From an uncultured bacterium (lineage in GTDB: Bacteria > Bacteroidota > Bacteroidia > Chitinophagales > Chitinophagaceae): a stretch of DNA of 40,556 nucleotides. The stretch is taken from positions 1-40,556 of the forward strand of contig CAJBBV010000142.1 of assembly GCA_903951405.1 (NCBI GenBank), in the 5' to 3' direction. Of the stretch, positions 23,896 to 33,238 are shown in pieces. Below the pieces are notes generated by a model. It searched no databases and was not told the origin of the DNA. It saw only the letters and a program-made list of their open reading frames with translations. How positions within the stretch are numbered: the stretch's first letter is position 1; the number at the start of each line of letters is the position of its first letter. Made by a program: the position numbers and the translations under genes.

Positions 23896-25230
23896 TTAAA
23901 TAGAGGATGTAGTTGCGCCTTGTCTTCCCTGAATTCTTCCACCAGACATTAAGCCATCATATTGACGCATCAATAAATGTGTCTCAATTTGCTGTAACGT
24001 ATCAAGTATAACACCTACCATAATGAGTAAAGATGTTCCACCGAAGAATGAAGCAAATGATTGTGTGATTCCAAATTGCTGCGCAATACCAGGAAGGATA
24101 CCTATGCACGCCAAAAATATAGCGCCTGGCAACGTTATGCGATCCATTACTTGACCAATATAATCTGCAGTAGCTTGACCCGGTTTAACCCCAGGAATGA
24201 AACCATTATTTTGTTTCAAATTATCAGCCATTTGCTTAGGGTTAAAAATCAAAGCAGTATATAAGAATGTAAAAGCAATAACCATGATACTGTAAATCAT
24301 CATATACCAGAAGCTGCTTGGATTATTAAAAATCCGAGCAATCCCTTTTCCTGACTCAAGATTCGTGAACGAAAACAACGTAGGTAAGAACATGATTGCC
24401 TGTGCAAAAATGATTGGCATTACACCTGATGCATTCACTTTTAAAGGGAGGAACTGACGAGCGCCAGCCAATGATTTACTTCCTACCAATTGTTTTGCAT
24501 AGCTGATAGGGACTCTTCTTACACCCTGTACAAGTAATATTAAACCAAGTATTATCGTGATAAGAAATGCAATTTCAATTAAGAATAAAAGCAAACCACC
24601 ACCACCTCTAGTCTGCTTTGCAGCCAACTCACCGATGAATGACTGTGGAAGCCTCGCCAAGATACCTACCATGATAATGATTGAAGTTCCATTTCCAAGA
24701 CCTTTGTCTTGAATTTTTTCTCCTAACCACATTACAAATAATGTTCCAGCAGTTAATACAACCACAGTTGAAATCCAAAAGAATGGCTGATACGATTCAA
24801 TCAACGCATCTCTGCTTACATTTTTAAGGTAAGCGACATAAGCAGCAGCCTGGAATACAGTAACGATTGCAGTCAGGTATCTAGTCCATTGATTTATCTT
24901 CTTTCTTCCACTATCCCCTTCCTTCTGCACTTTCTGCATTTGTGGAACCAAAATGGTCATCAATTGCATAAAAATGGATGCAGAGATATAAGGCATAATA
25001 CCTAAGGCAAAAATAGAGGCACTTGAAAATGATCCACCAGCAAATGTATCAAAAAGACTAAGCAGCCCTTTCTTGGCACTCTCAAGATCCAATTTATTTG
25101 GATCGATACCTGGTAGTGGAACGTGGGAACCAACACGGTATACGAGTATCAATAGAAGAGTAATTACGATTTTGCTTTTCAGCTCATCTATACTCCAGAT
25201 ATTTTTGATTGTATGTAGAAATTTCTTCAC
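23896..25230 (-). CDS. secY: protein translocase subunit SecY
   Basis: This 444-aa protein is the channel subunit of the Sec translocon in the inner membrane. About ten membrane helices are visible, starting at KIVITLLLILVYRVGSHVPLPGID, the canonical helix 1 with the PLPGI block. The plug-region block is GLLSLFDTFAGGSFSSASIFALGIMPYISASIFMQLM, and the cytoplasmic loop GQATADYIGQVMDRITLPGAIFLA precedes helix 9. The start codon is GTG (25230-25228); there is no ATG nearby and the N-terminus MKKFLHTIKNIWSI fits the family. A 58-nt gap containing a 10-bp stem-loop separates it from rplO, and map follows after 1 nt. It is coregulated with ribosomal proteins. Confidence 0.97.
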   Translation of the reverse strand: MKKFLHTIKNIWSIDELKSKIVITLLLILVYRVGSHVPLPGIDPNKLDLESAKKGLLSLFDTFAGGSFSSASIFALGIMPYISASIFMQLMTILVPQMQKVQKEGDSGRKKINQWTRYLTAIVTVFQAAAYVAYLKNVSRDALIESYQPFFWISTVVVLTAGTLFVMWLGEKIQDKGLGNGTSIIIMVGILARLPQSFIGELAAKQTRGGGGLLLFLIEIAFLITIILGLILLVQGVRRVPISYAKQLVGSKSLAGARQFLPLKVNASGVMPIIFAQAIMFLPTLFSFTNLESGKGIARIFNNPSSFWYMMIYSIMVIAFTFLYTALIFNPKQMADNLKQNNGFIPGVKPGQATADYIGQVMDRITLPGAIFLACIGILPGIAQQFGITQSFASFFGGTSLLIMVGVILDTLQQIETHLLMRQYDGLMSGGRIQGRQGATTSSI

Positions 25231-25255
25231 GTGAATTTTTTTTGCCCGTTAACTA

Positions 25256-25280
25256 ATTTAACAACAAGTCGTTGTTAAAT
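25256..25280 (-). promoter_or_regulatory. stem-loop between rplO and secY
   Basis: A perfect 10-bp inverted repeat (25256-25265 with 25271-25280, ATTTAACAAC/GTTGTTAAAT) with a 5-nt loop lies between the L15 stop and the secY GTG. There is no T run directly after it, so attenuation, RNA processing or translational control are the options. Confidence 0.5.
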
Positions 25281-25288
25281 ATCGGAAA

Positions 25289-25738
25289 TTATTTGATGAT
25301 TTCAACAGTTCCACCTGCTGCTTCAATAACAGACTTTGCTTTTTCACTTATCGCATTTACCTTAAAAGCAACTTTTGAAGTAATTACGCCGTTTCCAAGA
25401 ATTTTTACTTTGTCAGTACGACTAATTAACCCGTTGATATAAAGGTTCTCCATATTGAAATCAGAGATGCCATATTTCTCAACCAATGTTTCAACCTGAC
25501 CTAGGTTAAACACTTTGTATTCTACTCTATTGATGTTTTTGAATCCTACTTTAGGAATACGACGCTGAATTGGCATCTGTCCGCCTTCGCTTGCACGCTT
25601 GCTTTTGAAACCGCTACGACTTTGATGTCCTTTATTACCTTTTGTTGAAGTACCACCTTTACCAGATGCTTCACCTCTACCTAATCGTTTTTCTTTTTTT
25701 GTTGCGCCTTTTGCAGGTCTTAACGTATGTAATTTCAT
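25289..25738 (-). CDS. rplO: 50S ribosomal protein L15
   Basis: This 149-aa L15 protein (uL15) is a late-assembly large subunit protein. The glycine-rich start KLHTLRPAKGATKKEKRLGRGEASGKGGTSTKGNKGHQSR and the block RRIPKVGFKN are typical, as is the C-terminal VNAISEKAKSVIEAAGGTVEII. It lies 76 nt after rpmD and 58 nt before secY, the standard spc-operon position. The gap before it holds no promoter box. Confidence 0.97.
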   Translation of the reverse strand: MKLHTLRPAKGATKKEKRLGRGEASGKGGTSTKGNKGHQSRSGFKSKRASEGGQMPIQRRIPKVGFKNINRVEYKVFNLGQVETLVEKYGISDFNMENLYINGLISRTDKVKILGNGVITSKVAFKVNAISEKAKSVIEAAGGTVEIIK

Positions 25739-25814
25739 GTTTTCTCTTTTTACTCAACGCAGTCCCCTAAGACCACTCGTATTAAATATAGATAACAGCT
25801 TACAGGGATTGCTG

Positions 25815-25994
25815 CTAGATTTCTTCAACCTTGATTAAATGATTTACTTTCCTAACCATACCCAAAATTTGTGGGGTAGCCTCAACTTCTACGGTAGCGT
25901 GAAGTTTGCCTAATCCAAGTGCTTGCATCGTACGCTTTTGACGTTCAGGACGATCAATAACACTTTTCACTTTTGTAATTTTTAGCTTTTTCAT
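25815..25994 (-). CDS. rpmD: 50S ribosomal protein L30
   Basis: This 59-aa gene is easily missed because of its size. The protein starts MKKLKITKVKSVIDRPERQK and ends VNHLIKVEEI, with the L30 (uL30) core RTMQALGLGKLHATVEVEATPQILGMVRKV. Its place between rpsE and rplO is the conserved one. A CCCTCCGGGG stretch just before its ATG could form a small hairpin in the message. Confidence 0.95.
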   Translation of the reverse strand: MKKLKITKVKSVIDRPERQKRTMQALGLGKLHATVEVEATPQILGMVRKVNHLIKVEEI

Positions 25995-26050
25995 ACTTAA
26001 ACCCCGGAGGGATTTTTAAGGTGATTATTTTTGAAGCCGACTAAATTTTC

Positions 26051-26569
26051 TTAGCCGTTAAATACTTTCTTAAGTCCTACTGTCCTTGTTTTTGCAACAT
26101 GAATTGGTTCACGTAATAAAGCAAGTGCTTTAAAAGTAGCTTTTACCACATTATGAGGATTAGCTGAACCAAGTGATTTTGCAAGAACGTCTGTAATGCC
26201 AACGCTTTCCAACACAGCACGCATACTACCTCCGGCAATTACACCAGTACCATGAGCTGCTGGCTTTATAAGTACTTTAGCAGCACCTTCTTTAGCCCAT
26301 TGATCATGAGGAATAGTGCCTTTCATTACAGGCACCTTGATCAGATTTTTCTTAGCATCTTCGATACCCTTTGTAATAGCTTCTTGTACTTCTTTTGCTT
26401 TACCAAGTCCATGACCAACAATTCCCTGTTCATTACCCACTACAACAAGAGCAGAGAAGCTAAAAGCACGTCCGCCTTTGGTTGTTTTCACAACACGATT
26501 GATGGTAACCACTTTTTCTTTCAATTCAAGATCGCTGGCCTTGATCTTGCTAAATTTTGCTTTTGACAT
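26051..26569 (-). CDS. rpsE: 30S ribosomal protein S5
   Basis: This 172-aa S5 protein (uS5) works in decoding accuracy and mRNA unwinding. [46 protein letters not shown] is the N-terminal double-stranded-RNA-binding domain. [65 protein letters not shown] is the C-terminal domain. The KGGR loop, where spectinomycin-resistance changes occur in other species, looks wild type. It sits 32 nt after rplR and 56 nt before rpmD. Confidence 0.98.
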   Translation of the reverse strand: MSKAKFSKIKASDLELKEKVVTINRVVKTTKGGRAFSFSALVVVGNEQGIVGHGLGKAKEVQEAITKGIEDAKKNLIKVPVMKGTIPHDQWAKEGAAKVLIKPAAHGTGVIAGGSMRAVLESVGITDVLAKSLGSANPHNVVKATFKALALLREPIHVAKTRTVGLKKVFNG

Positions 26570-26601
26570 TTACGTAATATTAAATTGAATAATTTATACA
26601 A

Positions 26602-26955
26602 TTAGAACTTCAGTCCACCCTCTCTCGCAGCATCTGCTACGGCTTTCACTCTACCATGATAAAGGTACCCACCACGATCAAAAACACAGGTAGATAAACC
26701 AAGAGCAATAGCCTTTTTGGCGATAGAATCACCTACTAATTTGCTTTTGCCGGTCTTGTTTACTTTTTGAGCAACAATATCTTTTTCCTTAGAAGAAGCT
26801 GCCGCAATAGTTTTAGCATTTACATCATCAATAAGCTGTACATATATTTCAGTATTACTCCTGAATACACTAAGCCTTGGCTTTTCTGATGTACCCGATA
26901 TCTTTTTACGTATCGTGTACTTGATTCTTTGTCTTCTTAATGTTTTTACGTTCAT
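26602..26955 (-). CDS. rplR: 50S ribosomal protein L18
   Basis: This 117-aa L18 protein (uL18) binds 5S rRNA with L5. The basic N-terminus [38 protein letters not shown] and the C-terminal [26 protein letters not shown] are diagnostic. It is 41 nt after rplF and 32 nt before rpsE, the conserved order. Confidence 0.98.
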   Translation of the reverse strand: MNVKTLRRQRIKYTIRKKISGTSEKPRLSVFRSNTEIYVQLIDDVNAKTIAAASSKEKDIVAQKVNKTGKSKLVGDSIAKKAIALGLSTCVFDRGGYLYHGRVKAVADAAREGGLKF

Positions 26956-26996
26956 CTTGTTATATTTTATCCTGATGCTGCCAGGAGAGTTAACGA

Positions 26997-27551
26997 TTAT
27001 TTTCCTGCTGCTTTACCTGCTTTACGACGGATGTACTCACCTTTGTACTTCACACCTTTTCCTTTGTACGGCTCTGGCTTCCTCAGTCCTCTGATTTTTG
27101 CTGCAACCTGACCAAGCAACTGCTTGTCAATGCCTTCAAGTACGATACGAGGATTATCTCCCTTCTCTTGTGAAGTAACTACTTTCAACTCTTTAGGGAT
27201 TTCAAAAATAATATTATGTGAATACCCTAGAGCAAGGTCAAGGATATTTCCTTGGTTTGCTGCCTTATAGCCCACACCAACTAATTCCAATTCCTTCTTA
27301 TATCCAACGGTTACACCAGAAACAAGGTTATTGATAAGTGCTCTGTAAAGGCCATGCATTGCACGATGTCTGATTTGATCAGTAGGGCGCTTTACTTCAA
27401 CGATGTTGTCGGTTACCACAATTGTGATATCACGATCAACCGATTGCTTTAATTCTCCTTTTGGACCTTTTACAGTAACTACATTATCTGCACCTACTGC
27501 AATGGTTACACCTTGTGGAAGTTCAATGATTTTCTTACCTATACGAGACAT
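26997..27551 (-). CDS. rplF: 50S ribosomal protein L6
   Basis: This 184-aa L6 protein (uL6) lies near the sarcin-ricin loop. [15 protein letters not shown] opens the first of two similar domains, and [40 protein letters not shown] is the highly conserved C-terminus of the second. It follows rpsH after a gap of 107 nt, one of the longer gaps in the cluster, in which I see no promoter box. Confidence 0.98.
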   Translation of the reverse strand: MSRIGKKIIELPQGVTIAVGADNVVTVKGPKGELKQSVDRDITIVVTDNIVEVKRPTDQIRHRAMHGLYRALINNLVSGVTVGYKKELELVGVGYKAANQGNILDLALGYSHNIIFEIPKELKVVTSQEKGDNPRIVLEGIDKQLLGQVAAKIRGLRKPEPYKGKGVKYKGEYIRRKAGKAAGK

Positions 27552-27658
27552 AGTATTTGATTTAATCTCCTGTTCGCTTGTCCTTCAGTGGTTTCAGTTC
27601 CGTATAGAAAACTTAGTACGCACACTCAAGGCTTTCCGATCAGGATCGCTTTTAAATA

Positions 27659-28057
27659 TTAATAAATGTAACAAAGTACCTCTCCACCCACTTTCTGAAC
27701 TTTAGCGTCCTTGTCTGTCATAACACCTTTCGAAGTAGAAAGAATAGCTATTCCTAGACCATTTTTAACACGCTTAAATTCAACGGGTTTTGCATATTGC
27801 CTTAAACCTGGGCGACTAACACGCTCAAGGGTTCTGATAGCTGGCTCTTTCGTTTCAGCATCATACTTTAAAGCAATTTTAATCACTCCTTGTTTGTCGT
27901 CATCCTCAAACTTATACTTCAGGATATACCCCTGATGGTATAAGATTTCGGTGATGCGCTTTTTCAAGTTGGACGCTGGAATCTCTACGATACGGTGTCC
28001 GGCCATTTGGGCATTTCTAACCCTGGTCAGAAAATCTGCGATTGGATCTGTTGTCAT
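27659..28057 (-). CDS. rpsH: 30S ribosomal protein S8
   Basis: This 132-aa S8 protein (uS8) binds the central domain of 16S rRNA and in E. coli represses the spc operon. MTTDPIADFLTRVRNAQMAGHRIVEIPASNLKKRI and the C-terminal ILSTSKGVMTDKDAKVQKVGGEVLCYIY are typical. It has a strong AGGAGG 8 nt before its ATG, within a short region that can fold on itself (see the separate entry). Confidence 0.98.
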   Translation of the reverse strand: MTTDPIADFLTRVRNAQMAGHRIVEIPASNLKKRITEILYHQGYILKYKFEDDDKQGVIKIALKYDAETKEPAIRTLERVSRPGLRQYAKPVEFKRVKNGLGIAILSTSKGVMTDKDAKVQKVGGEVLCYIY

Positions 28058-28085
28058 TTGTTATCCCTCCTTAGTCCCTCTCGGG
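28058..28085 (-). promoter_or_regulatory. rpsH ribosome binding site with possible sequestering hairpin
   Basis: On the minus strand a CTCCCGAGAGGG sequence lies just upstream of AAGGAGGG and the rpsH ATG. CTCC could pair with GGAG of the binding site, or the TCCC/GGGA arms could pair with each other and leave the site free. This is an inference from base pairing only. Confidence 0.4.
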
Positions 28086-28132
28086 AGTATTTCGGTTGAA
28101 TTTGTTTGATAATAATTTTTATTCTTTCTGGT

Positions 28133-28402
28133 TTACCAGCTTGCTTTTGTTACTCCTGGAATCTTACCGGCAAGTGCCATGTCTCTAAACATTACCCTAG
28201 ATAATCCAAAGAAACGCATGTATCCTTTTGGACGACCTGTGAGTTGACACCTGTTTTTCAGACGAACTTTCGAAGAGTTTTTAGGAAGTTGATCCAATGC
28301 TTGCCAATCACCAGCTGATTTTAGTGCAGCACGTTTTTCAGCAAACTTTGCAACCATCTTTTCTCTTTTCCTTTGTCTGGCTTTAACTGATTCTTTTGCC
28401 AT
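28133..28402 (-). CDS. rpsN: 30S ribosomal protein S14, zinc-free form
   Basis: This 89-aa S14 protein (uS14) ends in the conserved [39 protein letters not shown]. It has a single Cys in that block and no CxxC pairs, so it is the longer, zinc-independent form that replaces the 61-aa zinc form in many bacteria. It lies 47 nt after rplE and 75 nt before rpsH. Confidence 0.97.
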   Translation of the reverse strand: MAKESVKARQRKREKMVAKFAEKRAALKSAGDWQALDQLPKNSSKVRLKNRCQLTGRPKGYMRFFGLSRVMFRDMALAGKIPGVTKASW

Positions 28403-28449
28403 ATGATGTTGTGTATTTAAACTTGGGTCCTACCCCTTTTATAAATCGA

Positions 28450-29019
28450 TTAGTCTTTTTTCATGTTTTTGAAAGGCATACCCAACTCCTTCAACAATTC
28501 ATACGCCTCTTCATTATTCCCAGCTGTCGTTACAAGTGTGATATCCATACCCGTTATTTTTGTAACCTTATCGATATCAATCTCAGGGAATATGATTTGC
28601 TCAGTAATACCCAATGTGTAGTTACCTCTACCGTCGAATGCCTTTTCACTTACCCCTTTAAAATCACGAACCCTTGGTAAAGAAGCTGAGATCAATCGAT
28701 CAAGAAACTCATACATTTTCACACCCCTTAAGGTAACACGCGTTCCGATTGGCATGTGCTTTCTGAGTTTGAAATTTGAAATGTCTTTCTTTGACTTTGT
28801 TGCTTGTGCCTTTTGACCAGAAATAGTTGTCATCTCGTCGATGGCAATATCGATCAATTTTTTATCGGCTACAGCTCCATTCACACCACGATTCAAACAA
28901 ATCTTGGTCAACTTTGGAACCTGCATTACGCTTTTATAGCTGAATTTTTTCATCAGTGCTGGCGCCACTTCATTGTGGTACTTTGACTGTAGTCTGGGTG
29001 TATACGTTGCTGTGCTCAT
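28450..29019 (-). CDS. rplE: 50S ribosomal protein L5
   Basis: This 189-aa L5 protein (uL5) binds 5S rRNA and contacts the P-site t[43 protein letters not shown] and the C-terminal [21 protein letters not shown] match the family. Its ATG overlaps the rplX stop by 1 nt (TAATG), so translation is probably coupled. Confidence 0.98.
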   Translation of the reverse strand: MSTATYTPRLQSKYHNEVAPALMKKFSYKSVMQVPKLTKICLNRGVNGAVADKKLIDIAIDEMTTISGQKAQATKSKKDISNFKLRKHMPIGTRVTLRGVKMYEFLDRLISASLPRVRDFKGVSEKAFDGRGNYTLGITEQIIFPEIDIDKVTKITGMDITLVTTAGNNEEAYELLKELGMPFKNMKKD

Positions 29020-29357
29020 TATTTGATTACCTCCCCTGATTTTTTAGATATTCTTACTAGTTTTCCTTCTTCCCTAGTTCTCTTCACTTTGGTTGGACCT
29101 TCTGTTTTTGCATCCCAAAGCATGACATTACTGATGTGCACGGAAGCTTCCTTCTTCACCAATCCACCCTTTGTATTCTGAGCAGAAGGCTTAGTATGTT
29201 TGGTTACAATATTTACACCTTCAATAAGAACACGGGTCTTTTCAGGATAAACCTCAAGCACCTTGCGGGGCTTTTTGAGATCCTTATCCTCACCGGTGAT
29301 TACTACAACGGTATCCCCTTTTTTAATATTAAACTTTGACTTAAATCTGTTGCTCAT
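29019..29357 (-). CDS. rplX: 50S ribosomal protein L24
   Basis: This 112-aa L24 protein (uL24) is an assembly initiator of the large subunit. [51 protein letters not shown] is the KOW-type core. It lies 33 nt after rplN and overlaps rplE by 1 nt. The C-terminal [12 protein letters not shown] is family-typical. Confidence 0.98.
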   Translation of the reverse strand: MSNRFKSKFNIKKGDTVVVITGEDKDLKKPRKVLEVYPEKTRVLIEGVNIVTKHTKPSAQNTKGGLVKKEASVHISNVMLWDAKTEGPTKVKRTREEGKLVRISKKSGEVIK

Positions 29358-29390
29358 CTTGATTATTTTATTGCGCAGAAAATTCGGTTA

Positions 29391-29759
29391 TTAAAGTACT
29401 TCGGGAGCTAGTGAAATAATTTTCATATACCCTTTATCCCTAAGTTCACGAGCTACTGGGCCAAAAATCCTCGTTCCTCTTGGATCATCAGACGTATTCA
29501 GTAACACTACAGCATTGTCATCAAAACGAATGTAAGAACCATCCTTTCTGCGAAGTTTATTCTTTGTTCTTACGATTACCGCTTTGGTAACAGTTCCTTT
29601 CTTAATACCACCCGCAGGGATAGCATCTTTTACAGTAACAACAATTTTATCTCCAATCTTGGCATAATCCTGTCCGCTATTACCCAAAACTCGGATACAG
29701 AGTACTTCTTTTGCACCGCTGTTGTCTGCTACATTTAATCTGGATTCTTGCTGAATCAT
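29391..29759 (-). CDS. rplN: 50S ribosomal protein L14
   Basis: This 122-aa L14 protein (uL14) bridges to the 30S subunit. [26 protein letters not shown] at the N-terminus, [25 protein letters not shown] in the middle and [31 protein letters not shown] at the C-terminus are the near-universal L14 blocks. It sits 70 nt after rpsQ. Confidence 0.99.
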   Translation of the reverse strand: MIQQESRLNVADNSGAKEVLCIRVLGNSGQDYAKIGDKIVVTVKDAIPAGGIKKGTVTKAVIVRTKNKLRRKDGSYIRFDDNAVVLLNTSDDPRGTRIFGPVARELRDKGYMKIISLAPEVL

Positions 29760-29829
29760 TTTGTTTATTTTTAATCGGCTATTGCCGTCTTGTTAAACGA
29801 ACTGTTTTTTTGGGTCAGTCGCTCTAAAG

Positions 29830-30087
29830 TTATTTTGCTTTTTCGATAATTTCGACCAATCTCCAACGCTTTGTTTTACTCAAAGGCCTTGTCTCCATGA
29901 TCTTCACCACGTCCCCAGGTCTTGCTTCATTCTTTTCGTCATGAGCATGGAACTTAGTCGTTTTCTTTACGAATTTTCCATACATAGGGTGTTTTACCTT
30001 TCTTTCAACAGCTACGGTAACGGTTTTATCCATTTTGTCGCTGCTTACAACACCTGTTTTGGTCTTACGAATTTGTCTATCAACCAT
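29830..30087 (-). CDS. rpsQ: 30S ribosomal protein S17
   Basis: This 85-aa S17 protein (uS17) is an early-binding 16S rRNA protein with an OB fold. [45 protein letters not shown] and [23 protein letters not shown] are its conserved blocks. It lies 66 nt after rpmC. Confidence 0.98.
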   Translation of the reverse strand: MVDRQIRKTKTGVVSSDKMDKTVTVAVERKVKHPMYGKFVKKTTKFHAHDEKNEARPGDVVKIMETRPLSKTKRWRLVEIIEKAK

Positions 30088-30153
30088 TTCTTTTCGTTTT
30101 GCTTTCAGTCCAAAGACTGAATGTTTAATATTAATACATCGGCTTTGCCTTTA

Positions 30154-30360
30154 TTAAGCAGTAGCCCTTTTCTTAAATTCTGTTTTAAGTCTCGCAATGT
30201 CCTTCCTCAACTCTCTGATACTCATAGGGTTCTCCAAAGGAGTAATTCCGTGAGCAAATTGCAGCTTTTTAAGGCGCAATTCATCTTCAACAATCTTGGA
30301 TTTAATATCCGATTGACTAAGTGAAGGGAGGCTTTTTAAAAAATCTAATTTCTTTGACAT
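30154..30360 (-). CDS. rpmC: 50S ribosomal protein L29
   Basis: This 68-aa L29 protein (uL29) lines the exit of the peptide tunnel with L23. SLSQSDIKSKIVEDELRLKKLQFAHGITPLENPMSIRELRKDIARLKTEFKKR has the two-helix pattern and the closing NP..ir..Rr.IARl.T block of the family. It lies 27 nt after rplP, as expected. Confidence 0.96.
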   Translation of the reverse strand: MSKKLDFLKSLPSLSQSDIKSKIVEDELRLKKLQFAHGITPLENPMSIRELRKDIARLKTEFKKRATA

Positions 30361-30387
30361 GGTTAAATTATTTTTCTTTCAATTTTA

Positions 30388-30807
30388 CTATGCTACATAA
30401 TCCCTACGGATAATAAACTTGGTTCTGATCGGAAGTTTTGAGGCAGCAAGCTCCATAGCTTCTTGCGCTACCTGTAAAGTAACACCTTCCATTTCAAAAA
30501 GTATCCTTCCTGGCTCAACTACAGCAGCCCAAAACTCTAGGTTACCTTTACCCTTACCCATCCTTACCTCTGCAGGCTTACGGGTAATTGGTTTATCAGG
30601 AAATATTCTTATCCATACATTACCTTCTCTTTTCATAGCACGAGTCATTGCTTGACGTGCAGCTTCGATTTGTCTGCTTGTCATCCACACTGGCTCAAGT
30701 GCTTTCAATCCGAAAGAACCAAAAGAAAGAGATGCGCCTCTTTTGGCAACTTCTCTAATTCTTCCCTTTTGCGCTTTTCTGTGTTTCGATCTTTTTGGTT
30801 GTAACAT
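30388..30807 (-). CDS. rplP: 50S ribosomal protein L16
   Basis: This 139-aa L16 protein (uL16) lies near the A-site and peptidyl-transferase centre. [16 protein letters not shown], then [79 protein letters not shown], are near-identical across bacteria. It lies 37 nt after rpsC. Confidence 0.99.
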   Translation of the reverse strand: MLQPKRSKHRKAQKGRIREVAKRGASLSFGSFGLKALEPVWMTSRQIEAARQAMTRAMKREGNVWIRIFPDKPITRKPAEVRMGKGKGNLEFWAAVVEPGRILFEMEGVTLQVAQEAMELAASKLPIRTKFIIRRDYVA

Positions 30808-30844
30808 GTTGAAGTATTTATATTTAATACTTGATTAAAATTAA

Positions 30845-31642
30845 TTATCCTCTACGATCTCTTCCGCTTGCTGCACCGCCGCCTCTCCTGTCACCACCAC
30901 CGCCACCTCTGCGGTCATCACCCCCTCTTCTATCATCACGACGTGGTTCCCTTCTTTCACCAGCACCTTCGGCTTTAGTGCCACTGATGATGTTTGGATT
31001 CAAATCACGCTTTGCCAAAACCTCACCTTTACAGATCCATACCTTGATACCAATTTTGCCGTATACTGTTTGGGCAAATACTGAAGCATAATCAATATCC
31101 ATTCTGAATGTATGCAATGGTACTCTTCCTTGTTTAATTTCTTCTGAACGGGCAATCTCAGCACCACCCAAACGACCACCTGCTTTTATTTTAATTCCTT
31201 CAGCACCCAAACGCATTGTAGAAGCAATTGCCATTTTAATAGCGCGTTTGAAATTGATACGATTTTCGATTTGTTTAGCAATAGTTTCACCAACAATCAT
31301 CGCGTCCAATTCAGGCCTACGGATTTCAAGAATATTAATTTGAACATCCTCTTTGCCAGTAAGCTTTTTTAATTCTTCTTTGATGCGATCAACTTCTCCA
31401 CCACCTTTACCGATAATGATACCAGGCTTAGAAGTGTGAATGGTAATAATTAACTTATTTAATGTACGCTCAATAACGATCTTAGAAATACCACCTTTAT
31501 TTATACGTGCATTGAGGTAACTGCGAATTTTTGTATCCTCAATCAACTTATGCGCATAATCTTTCTTACTGCCGTACCAGTTACTTTCCCATCCGCGGAT
31601 GATGCCTAACCTGTTACCAATTGGATTCGTTTTTTGACCCAT
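30845..31642 (-). CDS. rpsC: 30S ribosomal protein S3 with Arg/Gly-rich tail
   Basis: This 265-aa S3 protein (uS3) forms part of the mRNA entry channel and helicase. [20 protein letters not shown] opens it; the KH domain carries [16 protein letters not shown] (about 72-87); and [48 protein letters not shown] is the C-terminal domain. The usual protein would end near residue 225-235. Here residues 229-265 form a low-complexity tail of RRDDRRGG and RRGGGG units, without a predicted fold. It is 24 nt after rplV. Confidence 0.98.
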   Translation of the reverse strand: MGQKTNPIGNRLGIIRGWESNWYGSKKDYAHKLIEDTKIRSYLNARINKGGISKIVIERTLNKLIITIHTSKPGIIIGKGGGEVDRIKEELKKLTGKEDVQINILEIRRPELDAMIVGETIAKQIENRINFKRAIKMAIASTMRLGAEGIKIKAGGRLGGAEIARSEEIKQGRVPLHTFRMDIDYASVFAQTVYGKIGIKVWICKGEVLAKRDLNPNIISGTKAEGAGERREPRRDDRRGGDDRRGGGGGDRRGGGAASGRDRRG

Positions 31643-31666
31643 TATAAATGTATTTGAAAATTTTCT

Positions 31667-32005
31667 TTAATTGTTTGTGTCAACGATTACAGTTACGTGA
31701 TTGCTACGCTTTCTCATACGATAAGCACGTCCCTGTGGTGCAGGCAACATTCTTTTGATACTACGAGCTCCATCAACAAAAATAGTTTTAAGAACTAAGG
31801 CTTCCACATTAGCTGCTTCATTCTTCTGCTTCCAATTGCTCACGGCAGACATAATCAATTTACGAAGAGGAATGGCGCTATGTTGAGGATGATGCTCTAA
31901 AATAGCTACCGCACTTTCAACTTTCAAACCACGTACAAGGTCTGCGAGCAAACGCATCTTTCGAGGTGAGGTTGGATAATTTTTCAATTTTGCTACTGCT
32001 TCCAT
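31667..32005 (-). CDS. rplV: 50S ribosomal protein L22
   Basis: This 112-aa L22 protein (uL22) reaches into the peptide exit tunnel. AKLKNYPTSPRKMRLLADLVRGLKVESAVAILEHHPQHSA and the tunnel hairpin VDGARSIKRMLPAPQGRAYRMRKRSNHVTVIV are canonical. I see no insertion or deletion in the hairpin of the kind that gives macrolide resistance elsewhere. It lies 47 nt after rpsS. Confidence 0.98.
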   Translation of the reverse strand: MEAVAKLKNYPTSPRKMRLLADLVRGLKVESAVAILEHHPQHSAIPLRKLIMSAVSNWKQKNEAANVEALVLKTIFVDGARSIKRMLPAPQGRAYRMRKRSNHVTVIVDTNN

Positions 32006-32052
32006 AATATTATTTTATTGTTTCACTGATGTTAATCCCGTTGAAACAAGTT

Positions 32053-32322
32053 TTATACTTTTTTGCTTGAATGTCCTCTAAAATTTCTAGTTGGCGAAAA
32101 TTCACCAAGCTTATGCCCTACCATAAATTCTGTTACATAAACTGGGATAAATTTATTCCCGTTATGCACTGCAAAAGTATGCCCAACAAAATCTGGAGTA
32201 ATGGTGCTACGACGGCTCCATGTTTTCACAACAGCCTTTTTAGCTTTTCCATCATTCATTGATTCTACTTTCTTCTCTAACTTGACCGCTACGTACGGAC
32301 CTTTTTTTATTGAACGAGCCAT
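32053..32322 (-). CDS. rpsS: 30S ribosomal protein S19
   Basis: This 89-aa S19 protein (uS19) is in the head of the 30S subunit. [73 protein letters not shown] is the unmistakable conserved sequence. It lies 35 nt after rplB. Confidence 0.99.
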   Translation of the reverse strand: MARSIKKGPYVAVKLEKKVESMNDGKAKKAVVKTWSRRSTITPDFVGHTFAVHNGNKFIPVYVTEFMVGHKLGEFSPTRNFRGHSSKKV

Positions 32323-32357
32323 AATGTTTGTTTCTTGTTATGTGTTCTTTTTCTTAC

Positions 32358-33197
32358 TTATTTTGCCAATTTTGAACCATTCTTGCGTTGGATGATCAGC
32401 TTATCGCTGCCCTTACCAAGTGTTCTTGTTTTTTCACCCTTTGCATACTTACCCGTACGGCTTCTTGGATGTCCACCTGAAGCCCTACCTTCACCACCAC
32501 CCATTGGGTGATCTACTGGGTTCATCGCAACACCACGTGTACGAGGACGAATACCTCTCCAACGATTTCTACCTGCCTTACCCATGCTTTGCAAGTTGTG
32601 ATCTGAATTAGCCAATACGCCAACAGTTGCTGCGCAATTAACTAAAACCTTTCTCAATTCACCAGAAGGCATTTTAAGAACAGCGTATTTTTCTTCTTTA
32701 TTAGTTAACTGTGCAGAAGCTCCAGCGCTTCGTGCAAATTTACCACCCTGTCCAGGTTGCAATTCGATATTGTGCACATTAGTACCTAGTGGCATGTTTT
32801 TCAACAAGAGAGCGTTTCCAATCTCAGGAGCTACCGTAACACCACTTTCAACTGTCATTCCAACAGTTAGGCCTTGTGGAGCAAGGATATAACGTTTTTC
32901 ACCGTCCGCATAATGCAATAGTGCGATGAAAGCAGTTCTGTTTGGATCATATTCAATTGAAGCAACTTTTGCAGGGATGTCATGCTTGTTGCGTTTGAAA
33001 TCGATGATACGGTACATTTTTTTATGCCCCCCACCGATATAACGCATAGCGCGACGTCCTTGGAAGTTTCTTCCACCTGTAGACTTAACCTTTTCAACAA
33101 GGGATTTTTCAGGAGTTGAGGTGGTAATCTCTGCATAGGCGTTTCCTATTCTCCACCTGGTTCCCGCTGTAATCGGTTTGTACTTTTTTAGTGCCAT
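32358..33197 (-). CDS. rplB: 50S ribosomal protein L2
   Basis: This 279-aa L2 protein (uL2) is needed for subunit association and peptidyl transfer. The OB-fold half contains [23 protein letters not shown]. The SH3-like half contains [65 protein letters not shown]; the latter includes the essential His in DHPMGGG. It lies 41 nt after rplW. Confidence 0.99.
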   Translation of the reverse strand: MALKKYKPITAGTRWRIGNAYAEITTSTPEKSLVEKVKSTGGRNFQGRRAMRYIGGGHKKMYRIIDFKRNKHDIPAKVASIEYDPNRTAFIALLHYADGEKRYILAPQGLTVGMTVESGVTVAPEIGNALLLKNMPLGTNVHNIELQPGQGGKFARSAGASAQLTNKEEKYAVLKMPSGELRKVLVNCAATVGVLANSDHNLQSMGKAGRNRWRGIRPRTRGVAMNPVDHPMGGGEGRASGGHPRSRTGKYAKGEKTRTLGKGSDKLIIQRKNGSKLAK

Positions 33198-33238
33198 TGT
33201 TTTATTTTTTTCGCCTAAGGGCTCTTTTCAATTTGAGG

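Noticed and set aside
23895-23942. Longer N-terminus for methionine aminopeptidase
   Set aside because: It would overlap secY by 47 nt. The internal ATG is 1 nt after the secY stop and matches the family N-terminus.
25225-25234. Palindrome TTCACGTGAA at the secY start, also at 37933-37942 after rpsG
   Set aside because: Only two copies of a 10-mer, in unlike settings (start codon and 3' region). Probably chance without a genome-wide count.
27552-27658. 107-nt gap between rpsH and rplF as a possible leader
   Set aside because: Only a 4-bp stem (CGAT/ATCG) is readable and no promoter box is present, so evidence is too weak.
30848-30961. Repeated units that might suggest a repeat array
   Set aside because: They are in-frame codons for RRGG-type residues in S3, not a CRISPR or intergenic repeat.
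30831-31091. Pro/Ser-rich ORF on the plus strand opposite the end of rpsC
   Set aside because: It is the complement of the Arg/Gly-rich S3 tail; the low-complexity composition explains its open frame.
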